Positions 37,801-50,325 of a stretch of 64,000 nucleotides of DNA are shown here, one piece after another. This DNA is from Chamaea fasciata (Eukaryota; Chordata; Aves; Passeriformes; Sylviidae). The position numbers and the translations under genes are program-made. The DNA lies in contig JARCOQ010000006.1 in the NCBI GenBank assembly GCA_029207755.1, positions 16,466,890 to 16,530,889 of the forward strand, in the 5' to 3' direction. The notes beneath the pieces were generated by a model. It worked only from the letters and a program-made list of their open reading frames with translations, was not told the origin of the DNA and searched no databases. Numbering within the stretch: the stretch's first letter is position 1; each line of letters starts with the position of its first letter.

Positions 37801-39222
37801 CTCCTTTTACAGAATTTTTTAGGAGATGCCCTTTCATTGGCATGTTCAATCTGTTACACTTAACCAACTTAAGTGGCCTCACGCACCTAGTGCTTTCCTC
37901 CTTTGTCATGCAATTCATGTATTAAAGGCATTAAATGTCATTAAGGTTCAAAACTACTACTTTAATTGGTGCTAGAAATTATAGCCTTTCTAATGGCAAT
38001 AGCATTTATCAGCCTCTATGCCGGCATTCCTTCCACATTTTGGTTTTTCATCACTGTAATCTCTTTTTGCTTGGTTTAATTTCAGGATTCACCTTTTGAA
38101 AAATTCTTTGAGAATGATCGGCAGAAGTAATTCTGGTTCCCTTCGAATAGAGACTTTTTTTGGCACGTGTTCAAACAGACTGTGAGAAACCAAACACATA
38201 ACAACCCAGCAACAATTCTATTAACTGTACTGGTACCTTATCCCAGAATGGTGTGACAGGCCTTTATTTCAAAAGAGGCCGAAAAGCCATTAATGAGCTA
38301 GACCTAGCTTCATGAAAATGCCACTCTTATATTCTTCTGATTTTCTTTTCTCTTTCATGGCTTGAACCTGTCAAAGTGGTTCCAAAACTTCTTTCCTTAC
38401 TGTAATATTATGCCTAAATGAAAATAAATAGATCTGCCGTAAGTGTTTCTTAGGGTTGGCAGAGGGGGAAGCGGGGGAAGGAGTACCTGCACTGATGACC
38501 ATGAATTTGTACAAATGATGATTATTTAATCAAAAAGAGCACAGAATTAAATTACATATTCCTTCACTTTTTTATATATTAAAAAAATTAATAACCAAAG
38601 GAAGTACTTAATTAAATTCTTCTTTTTCAGAAGGACAATAGTCACTACAATGGCGTTTTGGGGAGGAGGGAGTTTTGCTGGAGGGAAGGATGGCTGGAGG
38701 ATTGCCACTGCTAAATAAAAAACAGTTTTATAGATAATTTTCGTCTTTGTAACAGGCAGAAAAGACCCTAAACCACATAGCATGTGAAATGAAAAAAAAA
38801 AAAAAAGGGAGTCAGGAATTTTTACAGTTCACCTTCACAATCCAGTGTACTGAAAAGCCCCTGACTTCTTATTACTATAGGCTTCAGAATAAAGTTTTTG
38901 TTTCATGTGAATGGAGCTTTATAATGTTTGAAAGGCAAAAATAGAAATTGTATAGTGGTTTCGTGACAACATTATTTACATTTTCCATGAGTTTCCTAAT
39001 TTTTTCCTCAGTCTTGTCTTATCTTACCATCCTGATTTCTGGCTATTTTTCTTCATGTGTTCTTCTTCCCATCTCATTTCTTCTTATACTTTGTTTTCAT
39101 AAGTGCTGATTAATGATTGTGTGTTATGCCAAGCACTCAACTACGTCTTGGTGAGCTGTTTGAAATTAGGCAGGATTAAAAGCTCCTGAGATTGCTTCTC
39201 ACAGTAACACTCGGATTATATT

Positions 39223-39286
39223 AAAGGGGAAGGGAGAAAAAAGGAAGTGAAAGGAGAAAAAGAAGAGGAAAAGAGGGGAAAGGAAA
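39223..39286 (+). repeat. Polypurine tract (64 nt, one interruption)
   Basis: The run from 39223 to 39286 contains only A and G except for a T at 39248, in aggga/agaaaa-like units. Long homopurine-homopyrimidine tracts can adopt triplex (H-DNA) structure. No transposon is attached. Confidence 0.85.
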
Positions 39287-42200
39287 TGAGATCTGACAGA
39301 ACTGATTTTGACAGATGGACTTAACCAAGATAAAGTGGTCTGATCGCACTGTAGACACTGGAGAAGTGCTTTACATACATGAGGAGTTTTATTTGAGTAC
39401 TGTGACCATAGAGGCATAGTGAATTTTCAGTGAAATCTAGAGCTTTTGCTTCTGTTTTGACTAAAATTTAATGCATTTTTATGTCCAAAAGCTTATATCA
39501 AATAATAATAGTACATAATCTTCAGATGCAATATTATTAGTTATAATGTATTGCTTACGTCTGTATTCATGAGAATTCCTAAGAGGAGGCTTTACATATG
39601 GAGGAGGACCAAAAAGGTTCCTAATGAAACGGAAGTACCTGCTGCATAATAGCGGACATGAAAATAAAATTTTAGTATCAGTATACACTGCAACTGAAAT
39701 TTACCATGTTCTACAGCACCTAATTTTAAAAAAGTCCTTGGTCCTGTTTAGTTGGCTAAATGTTGCAAATAAGGTCATAAACACTGAAAATCTTTGCATA
39801 AAAATAAACATGATACTGTATTATAATTTTCCTAGGAAGGTTTTACGATTTGCCACTCACTGACCTCCGTCTACGACTCTTCATCAGTGTGTCAATGATG
39901 CAGTTCCCTTGCTGTGCTTTTCTGTGGTCTTGGGACGGTCATTATTTCTTAGTTAAAGCAGTGTTTATGCCCACTGCAATATAAAACAACTGATTTGTGT
40001 GCTTAATCAAAAATTCAGAAATTTGCTAAAATTTAAACATCTTTTATATGATATATGCATATAAACACAGAATAACTACATGTAAAAAAGGAAAAATGCA
40101 TTAAAAGGCAGTGTATTGAATAAATGTGAAACAAATTAGAATGAGGTAAAGAAATCTGTTGAGGTATTAACTTCTTCACCTTCATATATTTAATTCACCA
40201 ATGCAGATTTCCCTGAATTACCTGTAACATATCTTTGGTGTTCCTATCTTAATATTTCTTGGGCAGAATTTAAAGCATATTCCATTTAAATGCTTAAAAA
40301 ATAGATGATTTTGCTACTAGCTTAGCTAATCCTGCCTGCTTAACACACACAAGAGAATTGATTTGTCATGCTCTTACTCAAATATCTTCCTAATCTGAAA
40401 ATTACTGTAAATCATATTACTTTATTCTTTTTGGAAAACAAAAAACCAGCTTTTTCATTTGAGTTGTCAGATGTTTTTGTACGTATAGCATCTAATCTGT
40501 TCTTTATTAGCCTGTGTTCTGTGCTGCCATTGTTCACATCTTTGGCTTTCTTCATTCTCTTGTGTCCTATCTTGAAAACTAATTAAATTCAGACAACAGG
40601 GCAATTTCAAGAGTCAAGAGAACGTAGAGACACAGAACAAAACAACCAGACAAGAAGCATATGGAAGCAGTGCTGGTTTCCAGAAACCAGCAGTAGGTAT
40701 TGGCCAGCATGAGCACCGTTCCACCTCTCGGGATTTTGTGCAATTTTCTCGTGGGTGTTAAGTAGAAGAGGCACCTTCTTCATCAGAGAAGACCTCTCTG
40801 ATGCTGCCAAGGGAAAGAAAATAACTCAAGCATGGAATAAATGAGTATTTTTTACAGCATGAAGGGAAGCTGGAGAAGGCCCATGTCAGTTTTCCAGAAA
40901 AAACCCTGTAGGTTTCTGACCGCTGTGCCATACTCCAAAGGTGTTGTTAGTCTTAGATTTTATTTTCACACATGGCTCTTCACTGCTGATTACTTTTCCT
41001 CAGCAATTGTGTGAGTGAAGTAATTTGAGAAGAAACATGGATAGTGACTTTTCAGTATTTTTTGTTTTGTCATCATTCAAATGTTTCTTCATCAATTAAA
41101 TTTATAATACATAGTAAAGTAAGCAACCACATATTCTCAGTTAAAAAGCTTTTTTAGTTTTGTGTCAAATTTGTAGTGCAAGATCACATATTATTTAGCA
41201 AGTAGTGAGGACTCCTGTCACCCTGGTGGTCTCACACAATGGGGGGATTTTCAAGGTAGTGTTTCTGCTCTTTTATAACAGGTGGGCGGATCCCTGCTTG
41301 TGATGGGCCAAGAGTGTAGCAGGATTGTATCCATTTTTTTGTGAATTTAAAACACTTATCTAAACAGCCTGACTAGTTGTGGTAGTATAAGAACTCTCAT
41401 CAAAAATGGGCTAATTAAGAGAGACTGACTTGACTCTGGGTGAGTCAGAAGCCAAAGTACTAAGCAAATAATTATGTAACAAGTGGTGTATTTTGCTACA
41501 ACCCCAACCTGTAACAACGGAGGAATGTCAAGCCCACCATCATTAGTGATGCTCTAGAGTTCAGAGCATGAGATAGCCCTTTCTGTAATGAAATGCAGGT
41601 TTGAGGCTTGCTTTTGAATACATGCGATGAATTGTTTAATAGCTTTAGAACTGCAATTCCTGTTACTTTCTTGATGTAATGCAGACTAAGGAGTTGTCTG
41701 TCATTTAAAACCAATCCCCCGAGGAAATATTTGATAGAACAATTAGAACTAGATGTTAACAGTTTGGCAAGCTTTAGGGCAACATTGACAGTGATTCTTT
41801 ATATACAAATATTTAGAAAACTGTCAAACAGATTTATTAATACACAGACTTAGAGCCTGAAAGTAAGAAATGCAAGTAATGTAGTCATTCAAAATACATC
41901 TTTTGTTTTGTTAGATGTGGATGATATCATAGCTTTCAACAGAATTCTTCTGCTGCCAAGGCTAGAAGTGACAGTTAGTGAATTTAAGCACTCTAGAGGT
42001 GCGGTTCTGGAGAAACAAAAAAGGTACTTTGTTTAATAGCCTCAAGGATTCCTCCAGCAAGGGAGATCATTACTGTTTCCCTATTTTAAAAACAAACAAA
42101 AAAAGAAACCCCAAAATCTGGCAGATGTTGCATGTGATGAGGGATGTGTTGGCTGTGTATTGCAGTTCTTCAGATTCAGGAGCTTTTCTCAATCCCATCA

Positions 42201-45051
42201 CTGAAATCTATTTTTTGGTTTTTTGACAGCTGTTTTTGCCATTTACTTTAAAAGCAGATGGGGAAAATGCAAAGAAGAGCTGTCAATTTTATTAACATGT
42301 ATAATCAGCATCTGTGCAATACATCAGACTCATTTCACAGCTTACACTTTCTCTCTGTAGTAAAATTCTTTTGGGATTTCTTGACAGCTTTCTTGAAAGA
42401 CTTTTTATAAATTAGGAAATACTGGAATTAAAAGTGTAGATTAATTAACTGCTAAAGCCACTATTCTGTCATCCAAATTTACTTAATCAAGATGTTATAT
42501 TCTGATTGTTTAATTATAAAATATATGTCTAATTTGCTCCTCCATATTCAAATTCACATTTTCTTAAGCAAGATGTTTTATTTTATTTTAGTATTATGAA
42601 ATGCTTTTAATACATCTCTGATCCCTTTACATGCATTTAGGTGCAGCACATCTCTGTGTATATTATTTTTACCATTCCCTACTGACAGAGTTTAATATCT
42701 TGTACCCCATCTGCATGATTTAAAGTAAAAATGGTTCTGTAGAGAACAGCATGTTTTCCATTCTCAGTCTGTCCTCTTTCCTGGTGCAGCAGTTCACAGA
42801 AATGACTTTTTATAGTGGGAAAATAAGCTAGTTTAAAAGTGTCAGTATAAATAAGCATGTTGTCTGTCTCTGTAAGTGCGGAAGTAGTAATCAGTAATGG
42901 TGTGCTGCAGGCTTATAGTACAGAACAGCATCCTCCTGGAAAGTGTCAAGTGATTTACATGTCACAGGGCTCTCTGGGGACCGTGTGGGAAGAATCTGTC
43001 TACTGGCTGGGGACCTACTTTGATTTGATTTGATTAGGTTGGAAGTCACAACTGCAGAAGCACCTTTATATCTTAGAATAGTAAGTGGTTGTACATTACA
43101 GTGTCTGCAGTGATAAGCAGAGGGGAAAGATTTCCAAAGAGAAATGTTCACAGTACATTTCCTAGATAGGGGAGATTAGGGAATAGTCTTCAAAAAAGGT
43201 TTCAACTAGTTTGGCAGCATTAAAAGACAGTAAAACACTTATGTATTGATGCAGGACTTCTTTGAAGTGAAACACTAAAAAGAGATGGAGACTAAATATT
43301 AAAAGCATTAATTGGCATTTGGGTGGTGGTGGGCAGGGTACTTTTTTTTTACTTGGGGCAATGCAAGCTTTGATGAAGAGTGTACTTAACCATCTTCCTC
43401 CATTTTCTTAGCTTATTAAATATGCCAGAAAAATTGACTGTGACTTTTGAGAAAGAAACCACCAAGGCACTGTTTATGATACATAGATGTTCATTTATAA
43501 GATAAAATGACTTCTGGAATGACTTTGAAAGGAGTTGGTGTGAACAAAATTTAATACAAATTTAATGGAAAAATACTGATTCAAGCTTTTTTTGTTGTTG
43601 TTCTTTGGTATTATAATACTACTTCTGGCCAAGTCATTTGCAAGCACTTAATGGCTGGCTTTTTCAGTAATTGATAACTATAACCCATCCTATTCCAGAA
43701 TTAAAAATATTTCATTTAATATAGGACATTAATATAAAGGAGTTTTTAATTACTATGGGTTTTATCAGTAGAATGCAAATTTCCTTTAGATATTAGTCTA
43801 TCTGTACTTTATGACTTGGGAATATGTCTAATTAGATTTTCTCTGGAATTTACACTCTGAAATTCAGCTGATTCTATGAAGATAAAGCAGAAAATTAAAT
43901 TATTACAAAGCTTGAAAATGTGGTTTCATTTACTTTCTTTATAGACAAAGTGAGGCATAAAAGATTTTTCTTCTGTATTTATATAATCTTATTCTTCCTG
44001 ACTTATGTTAATCTCATTTTCTAAAATGTGGTGTGTTTCAGTGCCTACACATTAGCCTAAGTTAAGAAACGGCATACTTAGATGATCCTACTTAAAGAAA
44101 TCCTTTATCCAGAAAAGCTTCCCAGCACTGCACATTCTGTCTGGTAGAATGTAAATGTCTCACTAAAAAGAAATGTTAGGTAAAGTTGACATAAAGTTCA
44201 TTTTCATATCCACCTGTGAATTGGTGCTAGAAGTGCTGGAAAATTAGCTCTCAGAAATATGTTGTAGCAAGACTTCTTTGGGTTTTGGGCCCATGTAATT
44301 TGTAGCCAAATTGGGCAGCAGTAAATGAAATCTGCTATTCAATCTTCTCATGCAATATGGCCTACATGGATCCTGTAACGTACTTCAGTTTATAGAATTA
44401 ATATGTATTTTTAATTAAGAAAATAAACTGGAAAAAAACATTGTATCCTAATTTAATGCTAGACCTTGAGATACATGCCTTATCTTACTTAATTAAGATC
44501 ATTATATGTTTAAAGATATGTGAATGTAGACTAGAGCCCCTCCAACTCTGGGTTATGAATCTCTGCATCTTGGACTAATAAGCAGCTTTTGTAAATGAGG
44601 CTTGCGATAGCCTCATGTGGGAACATTGCTACTGCAATACTTCTTTCCCATATACCCAGAAGCATTTTTGCCTCTCTGGCAATCCAAGACCTCCTCTGTA
44701 TTATGGCCTAATCCTTCCCTGTCCTTTTTACCACCCCTCTCGTTTCCAGTCCTCTGCATACGCCTTATGTGTTTCCCTGTGCGAGATAACTCTTTGGCTG
44801 GTTTTCAGAGCTCCATATCTGATCACTGTCAGATTAGGCTATCCCTGGGGTTAGGCAGTTGGTTGCTGCCAAACAGAGTGTGTAACAGGAATGGATGGAT
44901 GGCAACCATGCTATTCATGGCTGGGTTAATTTGGTTTCTCAACTCCTTCCAGTTACAAAAATGAGGAAGTTTTATTTTCTGGGGGGGTTTACCTGTCTCT
45001 GATTTAGCCACTTGAGTGGGAAAACTATCTTAGGTGATAACCATGCCCAAT

Positions 45052-45085
45052 CTTTATTTTCTGTGAAACCTCACAGAAAATAAAG
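45052..45085 (+). other. Perfect 15-bp hairpin with tetraloop
   Basis: ctttattttctgtga (45052-45066) is the exact reverse complement of tcacagaaaataaag (45071-45085), with only aacc between. The stem has no mismatch on either strand. Arms of this length with a 4-base gap are unlikely by chance at one site, but in a 64-kb AT-rich region an occasional one is expected. Function unknown. Confidence 0.85.
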
Positions 45086-46769
45086 CTAAAATTTAAATGT
45101 AAGGATGGAAAATACTTGGGTGTGGCCTAACTTGGTGTTGGCCTTAACTTCCGCAAGCTTTTGCTTATTCAGGTGTTTGCCTTCTGCATCTCACCAAGTG
45201 TATAGGAGAGAAGTGACCCTGTTGCTTTGTATCCTGGTCAGTACTCCCAGTCTGTTGCAAAATGTGTTTCATGGGTCCAAAAGGCTCAGCCAAAGCAAGG
45301 ATCATGAATGAGCATCATGTTTATAGAAAAAGTTTTCCATCCTGTGCCGTGGGATTCAGTGTTTAAAATACACCTGAAATCTACAGCGAGGTGACAACAT
45401 TTTCCTAAAAAGGACTAGAGCAGTTGTGATGAAGTGAGATTTTCTTCATCCAGAAGGTTTTTCTGGAGCTTTTGGTTTTTTTTTTTCCTTGAGTTCATCA
45501 TAAGCCATTCAGCAACAAATTCTGCAAAGTTAAAGCATGATCAGAGTAAAGAGATTTTAAGTATTAAATGTATCTCTATCTGAAAGAGACTTCATGAGGG
45601 CAGAAAAGAAGCTTCAGTTCAGCTATATCATGATCTCTTGAGAAACTTTACAAAAAGGAACTATTTCTGTTAAGTATTTTCTTGGAAAAGCTTACTCAAA
45701 ATATATGAGTTTATTGTTTACACTGCACACACACACAGACTCATATGTCTCAATTAGAACAAAAGTGAAACAAGACAGTTAACAGAACAAGAGTAAAAGG
45801 AAAAAAAAATAGGCCAATGTTTCTGCGTCTAGATTTTAAAAGGCTCTTTCACCTTAAATTCTGAGGCAATATCCTTGTAAGTTAGAACAAGTGCAGTAAA
45901 CTTGCAGATTTTTGATTAATTTTATTTAGAAGATTTTGGCATTGTCTTTATGTACATAAATCATAGAGTTGATACCTGTGCATGAAAGAGGGAAATAGAG
46001 AACTGTTTTTATAAGCATGGTATGTAGTTTGAATAATCATGGCTTTTCCTGTAGTACTCTTTGGTATAATAGCTTCTTCTGTCCACATGGCAGAAATTTG
46101 CACGGCCATAATCATGATATACTGAAGTGTGTAAGGAAGTAACTTCTGTTTTAAGTGTGCTCATCACTGGTTCTGTTTTGACTTGTTGGCACCTTGGCCA
46201 TAGGTCTACACCGGCATTGATTTCCCATATGCAAACCTCCTACAAGTTCAAAAACTTCTTGGAAAATGATTTCCATCAGTAAATTCACACTTTACAGTAT
46301 AGGAATTTTCAATTACAGTCACTATAGATACAAAACAAGCATTTAAAATACTTATTTAAAGAAGTTAGAAGTATGGCTGTGTAAATCTAATATTATATCT
46401 TAAAGAGAATATTTTGTGTAAAGTATCTAAAGAAATCATGTGCATCCTTAAAAGTATGGCAGTTGCCTTATTGCAGGTAGCAACATATATTATTTAGTCT
46501 GTAAGAATATTCCTCTCCCCATTCCCATGGTTTGCATATTTCAATTATTTAATAGAAATCTTTAGGAATTTCTGAATAAAAATTGCTATGCAAATTGCTA
46601 TATGTGAATAAAATCTTGGGAGTAAATTAAGACAAATTCAAGATTGGAATTTTTGATGACAATTCTGTCTTAAAATTTAGAAAAATTTTGCAAGCTCTGA
46701 AAAAAGTTTTCTTTAAATATAAAATCAAGATTTGGTTTTAATTTACAATATTACTCTACAGGTAAAGAG

Positions 46770-46855
46770 GTTTGGCTGGTTGTTTGGTGGGGTGGTTTTT
46801 TGTTTTCTTTGGGGTTTTGTTTTTTGTTTCTGTTTTTGTTTTTTGTTTTTGTTAT
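46770..46855 (+). repeat. G/T-rich tract upstream of D2 first LRR exon
   Basis: A low-complexity run of GG, TTTTG and TTTTTG units ends about 140 bp before the exon at 46995. In the sense RNA it is G/U-rich. It may only be simple-sequence expansion. Confidence 0.8.
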
Positions 46856-46994
46856 GAAAGAAATAAAAATTATACTGAAAAAGAAAGCAGAAGATATCAT
46901 CTCTGTTGAAGTCTAGCCCTTCTAGTTTCTTATGGCTTTAGAGTCTTTTTTAGCATGGGGGTTGTACTTTTATGTTGTTGCTCTTCTTTTGCAG

Positions 46995-47066
46995 ACGGTT
47001 AGAACAAAATTCAATCAAGGTCATCCCTCCTGGAGCTTTCTCCCCATACAAAAAACTTCGAAGAAT
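46995..47066 (+). CDS. SLIT2: SLIT2 exon: D2 first LRR (LRR7)
   Basis: A 72-nt exon coding [15 protein letters not shown] then SPYKKLRR, the first leucine-rich repeat of the ROBO-binding domain D2. It completes an Ile codon (AT|A) and ends in AT for the next Ile, so it is phase 2 on both sides. The acceptor is TTTTGCAG at 46987-46994, and the donor is GTACGT at 47067. Human SLIT2 as recalled has Thr where Ser stands in EQNS, a conservative change. The basic residues KK and RR near the end of the repeat are kept. The donor is followed within 30 bases by an AT-rich microsatellite. Confidence 0.97.
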
Positions 47067-47658
47067 GTACGTACCAAACAACTTACATTTGATAACACAC
47101 ATATACGTATACATATATATCTATATATCTATATATCTATATCAAGATAAAAAACAAGTCAAAATGGTCCAAGGGAACTGCAGTTACTGATATGGCAGCC
47201 TGATTATTGAGACCATAAAGCATCTTTGTAATAATAATAATTCAGGTTTTACGAAATATTGAAATTGTTTAATGTGGTTCTGCACAGAAGCAGTATGAAA
47301 CTGTAGTGAAAATTCTTGTAAAAAAAAAGATACTGAGGATCATTTCAGATTATTTTTGAGGCTGTATAGCTCTTGGGTTGTAGTAAGCAGACGATTCTTA
47401 CAAAATGCACTTAAGCAATTAGGAAAAGTAAATATTTTGGGTTTTTTTCCCAAGCATTTTGAACTATTTTTAACTGTGCGTTTTGTTACAGTGTACTGGC
47501 AATTTCAGTGGTTTTACATTAAAATTCTTTGGAAATGTCTCATGTAAATATTTCAATTTCTCTCGCCCATCCACGCTTAATTCTAATTACATATTATCCT
47601 AAAGTTCATTATTTTGAAAATAGTTTGAATTAATTGAATCGAATTTTATTTCTTTCAG
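47067..47658 (+). other. SLIT2: SLIT2 intron between D2 LRR7 and LRR8
   Basis: A 592-bp phase-2 intron. The first 80 bases contain the (ATATCT)n-like repeat at 47098-47144. The remainder is unique AT-rich DNA ending in TTTCTTTCAG. Confidence 0.85.
47098..47144 (+). repeat. ATATCT/TATA microsatellite next to a splice donor
   Basis: An alternating AT-rich repeat with several tatatatct units begins about 30 bases after the donor of the D2 LRR7 exon. Confidence 0.85.
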
Positions 47659-47730
47659 TGACCTGAGCAATAACCAGATCTCTGAAGCAGCTCCAGATGC
47701 TTTCCAGGGCTTACGTTCACTCAATTCACT
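47659..47730 (+). CDS. SLIT2: SLIT2 exon: D2 second LRR (LRR8)
   Basis: A 72-nt exon coding [15 protein letters not shown] then QGLRSLNSL, a complete leucine-rich repeat in D2. It completes an Ile codon and ends with CT of the next Leu, phase 2 on both sides. The acceptor is TTTCTTTCAG ending at 47658, and the donor is GTAGGT at 47731. Recalled human SLIT2 has Leu in place of the first Ala of SEAAPD. That position lies in the variable part of the repeat, so the change need not disturb the fold. The repeats on the concave face of D2 make the ROBO contact. Confidence 0.97.
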
Positions 47731-48244
47731 GTAGGTATCTCTTTGACCTGTAAACAGAAGCAAATTTCTCATATTCTTATAGTGAAACTATTTTGGCCTA
47801 TTGGCTCTGTGCAAAATTTTGCTATAAAAAAGTTGTAATAATCATTTCAGAATAGTAGCGGTAATTGAATATTCTTTTACAGTTGGACACTAATAATGTA
47901 TGAGATTTTTTACTAAGTGTGTTCATGGCAAAGAGTTGAACCAAGCCAAACGTCTTTTATTCCCCACTTAGCTGTTCTTGCAAAATTCAAATCCCTTATC
48001 AGGGTCCCTTGTTAAGCCTGTAATCAGTGAGGTGCTGATTCTGCAGAGAGCTCTTTGGGTTACACACCTTTTGGGATAGCATGTGATCCTGCTGCCTCAC
48101 AGGACCACAAGGATATTGCACATATCAAGTGGTTGTTATTAAATTCATTTCAGGAAAATGGGAATTTCTCTATTTTTGAAGTCAAAATCTCCTAGCATAT
48201 GCCTTTCGTAATGGTAGCTTTATTCGCTTTTTTTCCTGGTACAG
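47731..48244 (+). other. SLIT2: SLIT2 intron between D2 LRR8 and LRR9
   Basis: A 514-bp phase-2 intron of unique sequence. A somewhat GC-richer stretch lies around 48000-48110. No repeat is recognised. The acceptor is CCTGGTACAG, and a second AG two bases inside the exon would break the frame if used. Confidence 0.85.
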
Positions 48245-48316
48245 AGTCCTCTATGGCAATAAAATCACAGAACTTCCAAAGGGCCTATTTGAAGGACTCT
48301 TTTCTCTGCAACTGCT
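48245..48316 (+). CDS. SLIT2: SLIT2 exon: D2 third LRR (LRR9)
   Basis: A 72-nt exon coding [15 protein letters not shown] then EGLFSLQLL, one leucine-rich repeat of D2. It starts with the third base of a Leu codon and ends with CT, phase 2 on both sides. The first AG (48243-48244) is used; the alternative AG at 48245-48246 would leave the repeat out of frame. The donor is GTGAGT at 48317. Recalled human SLIT2 has Ser for the Gly in PKGLF. Only 9 of 23 complete codons end in G or C, in contrast to the D1 C-cap exon. Confidence 0.97.
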
Positions 48317-50181
48317 GTGAGTATTTTTTTTTTATATTTATTCTATTTTGGGATCATTCAAAAGGGTAAACATGATGACAGATCTGTGCCAGAAGAAGAA
48401 CTGGCAGGAAATCCCAAATAGAAGATCAAAGTACACTAAAACCAAGTTATGCTAAAACCAAAACAATCAAGACTGTTGTAGGCCAGCTTGCCATTCATCC
48501 ATAAATTTGATCGTATCAGTTAATGTTTCAGTCTAAAATGCTTAAAATTAAATTATTCTTCTGTGTGGAATTTCTAAGGATAAAACTCATAAAGATAGGA
48601 TACACTGTAAATGACAAATAGGACGTATATACTTGTGTGGGAACCATAGAAGGAATATTTGTGTGTTTTATGAAGAGAAAATATATAATGGAAATGCAGT
48701 GCAATTGTATTTCTAGTTGTACCCTTAAAAGAACAGTATTGCACCACAGTTTCATTGATGACTTCTGATGTTTTCTGACACCCTGTATGACTCTGAATCT
48801 GTGAACTTGAGCTGCTATTCAGTTTAACACTTTGGAAATTTCCGCATGTAACCTATTAAACCATTGATGTTTAGATTTTGTACTGGAATAAAGAATATCA
48901 TGGTGATAAGTTTATCAAAGACTGTCATTATTTAGCAGAAGGGCAATAGGTGTACCATGTAAAAGAAATGTGTTAAATAGACCACAAAAAACAGTGGTGG
49001 TTTTGAAAGAACTTGTCCCAGAATAACTGACTTGTTGAGTCAGAGTCTTCTTAAAGAATTCAAAACATCATGACTTGTTTAGAATTATCTAATTTCCAGA
49101 CTTCATCATGAAGTGGTTGGCAAAATGTCTATTACTAACAACTAATGGAAGATGGCAAACCAATAAATATATACAAAGAAAATGAAAGTTCTAGCACCAC
49201 CTAGAGGTTTGCATTTTGATTTCCTAAAGTCACAAAAATAGTACAGCAATGGGCAGGATACGCTTTCCTGTTTTCCTTTAAAGATGTGTTCGTTATAAAA
49301 TATATTTCAGATCTGTTGAAAACAAACAAAAAAAAGGTAAAAGACCTATCCTTCTCTCAAGTCTGTATTTGAAAAATGTCCGTGTCTTAATATGCATTAT
49401 ATAGATAGTACATTTAGGTCTAAGTAAATTTCTACTTGTGTGGCAAAACTTTTGATCAGAGCATTAGGTTTCAAATCCACCATTTCATTCCATTTTTGGC
49501 TCAAAATGGAAAGAAGTAAAAAATACTTGGTTATAAAAATGCATCTAATGGAATGGCTTTTTTTTTTTTTTTCGCTCTTCAAAAGGACTTGGTTTAGATT
49601 GGCTTGTTTGTTTTAACACTAAAAGTCTGGGAGGTACAGGGAAGAAAAGGTTCCCTTTGAAGATGCAGAGGAGAAAGAATCCAAGACAGATTTGGATATA
49701 TTCCATGCCACCAGTTTTTACTACAACTCTGTTAATGTGGCAGCATGCTGATTAGTAACATATAATTAAAAGTGCCACTGCAAATCTCTTCCAGCTAATG
49801 AACACAGTGTTCAGTTCCTTTTTTGTTTGTTTATTTATTTGGCAAAAGAAACTAGTTTTCCTTGAATATACTTGATTTTTAAGGCTTTTTTCTTTGCACA
49901 GTGCACAAATACCACACAGACATTCTACCAGCGCATACAAGAAATGTGATTTGAGCTAAATAAATGTAAACATTTAAACTCCAAGGTTCAAATATGTAGG
50001 AATATATATATAACCCAAATAAAATACTTCACTGAAATTGCTTATGTCACTATCAATTATTTTTTGTTACTACATCACTTGTTCTGGTTGCAAAGGTGCA
50101 CAAAGAATTGTCTGTGAAAAATGCTGAAGCTGTGACATGGAGCGATTTCTTTCAATTTATTAATTTTCTTCCATTAAACAG
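48317..50181 (+). other. SLIT2: SLIT2 intron between D2 LRR9 and LRR10-11
   Basis: A 1.87-kb phase-2 intron. It has a T15 run at 49558-49572 and no transposon I recognise. It ends in ttttcttccattaaacag. Confidence 0.85.
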
Positions 50182-50325
50182 ATTATTGAATGCCAACAAG
50201 ATCAATTGTCTGCGAGTTGACGCATTTCAAGATCTGCACAACTTGAATCTTCTTTCTTTGTATGACAACAAGCTTCAGACCATTGCAAAAGGCACCTTCT
50301 CACCCCTCCGTGCGATTCAGACCTT
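50182..50325 (+). CDS. SLIT2: SLIT2 exon: D2 fourth and fifth LRRs (LRR10-11), double-length
   Basis: A 144-nt exon, exactly twice 72, coding two consecutive leucine-rich repeats: [20 protein letters not shown] and then [16 protein letters not shown] with SPLRAIQT. The intron found between all other LRRs of D2 is absent between these two. It is phase 2 at both ends: it completes a Leu codon and leaves TT, which is completed as Leu. The acceptor is AG at 50180-50181, and the donor is GTACGT at 50326. Recalled human SLIT2 has Met where this sequence gives Leu in QTLHL, across the exon junction. These repeats are the C-terminal part of the D2 solenoid. Confidence 0.97.

Larger units (their letters stand above)
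31232..46994 (+). other. SLIT2: Large SLIT2 intron between D2 N-cap and D2 first LRR
   Basis: At 15.8 kb this is the largest complete intron here; it splits D2 near its start. It carries a solo LTR (31560-32120), G/T tracts (34408-34480 and 46770-46855), a possible very old CR1-like relic (34640-34830), an unrepeated block that may be conserved (37850-38330), a purine-only tract (39223-39286) and a 15-bp perfect hairpin (45052-45085). The stretches 32121-34400, 34831-37850 and 39290-45050 are AT-rich with short open frames only, and I see no gene in them. Confidence 0.85.

Noticed and set aside
44617..44964. 115-codon open frame on the plus strand
   Set aside because: No known domain, no fitting splice sites, and an overlapping frame of similar quality; it lies within the 15.8-kb intron.
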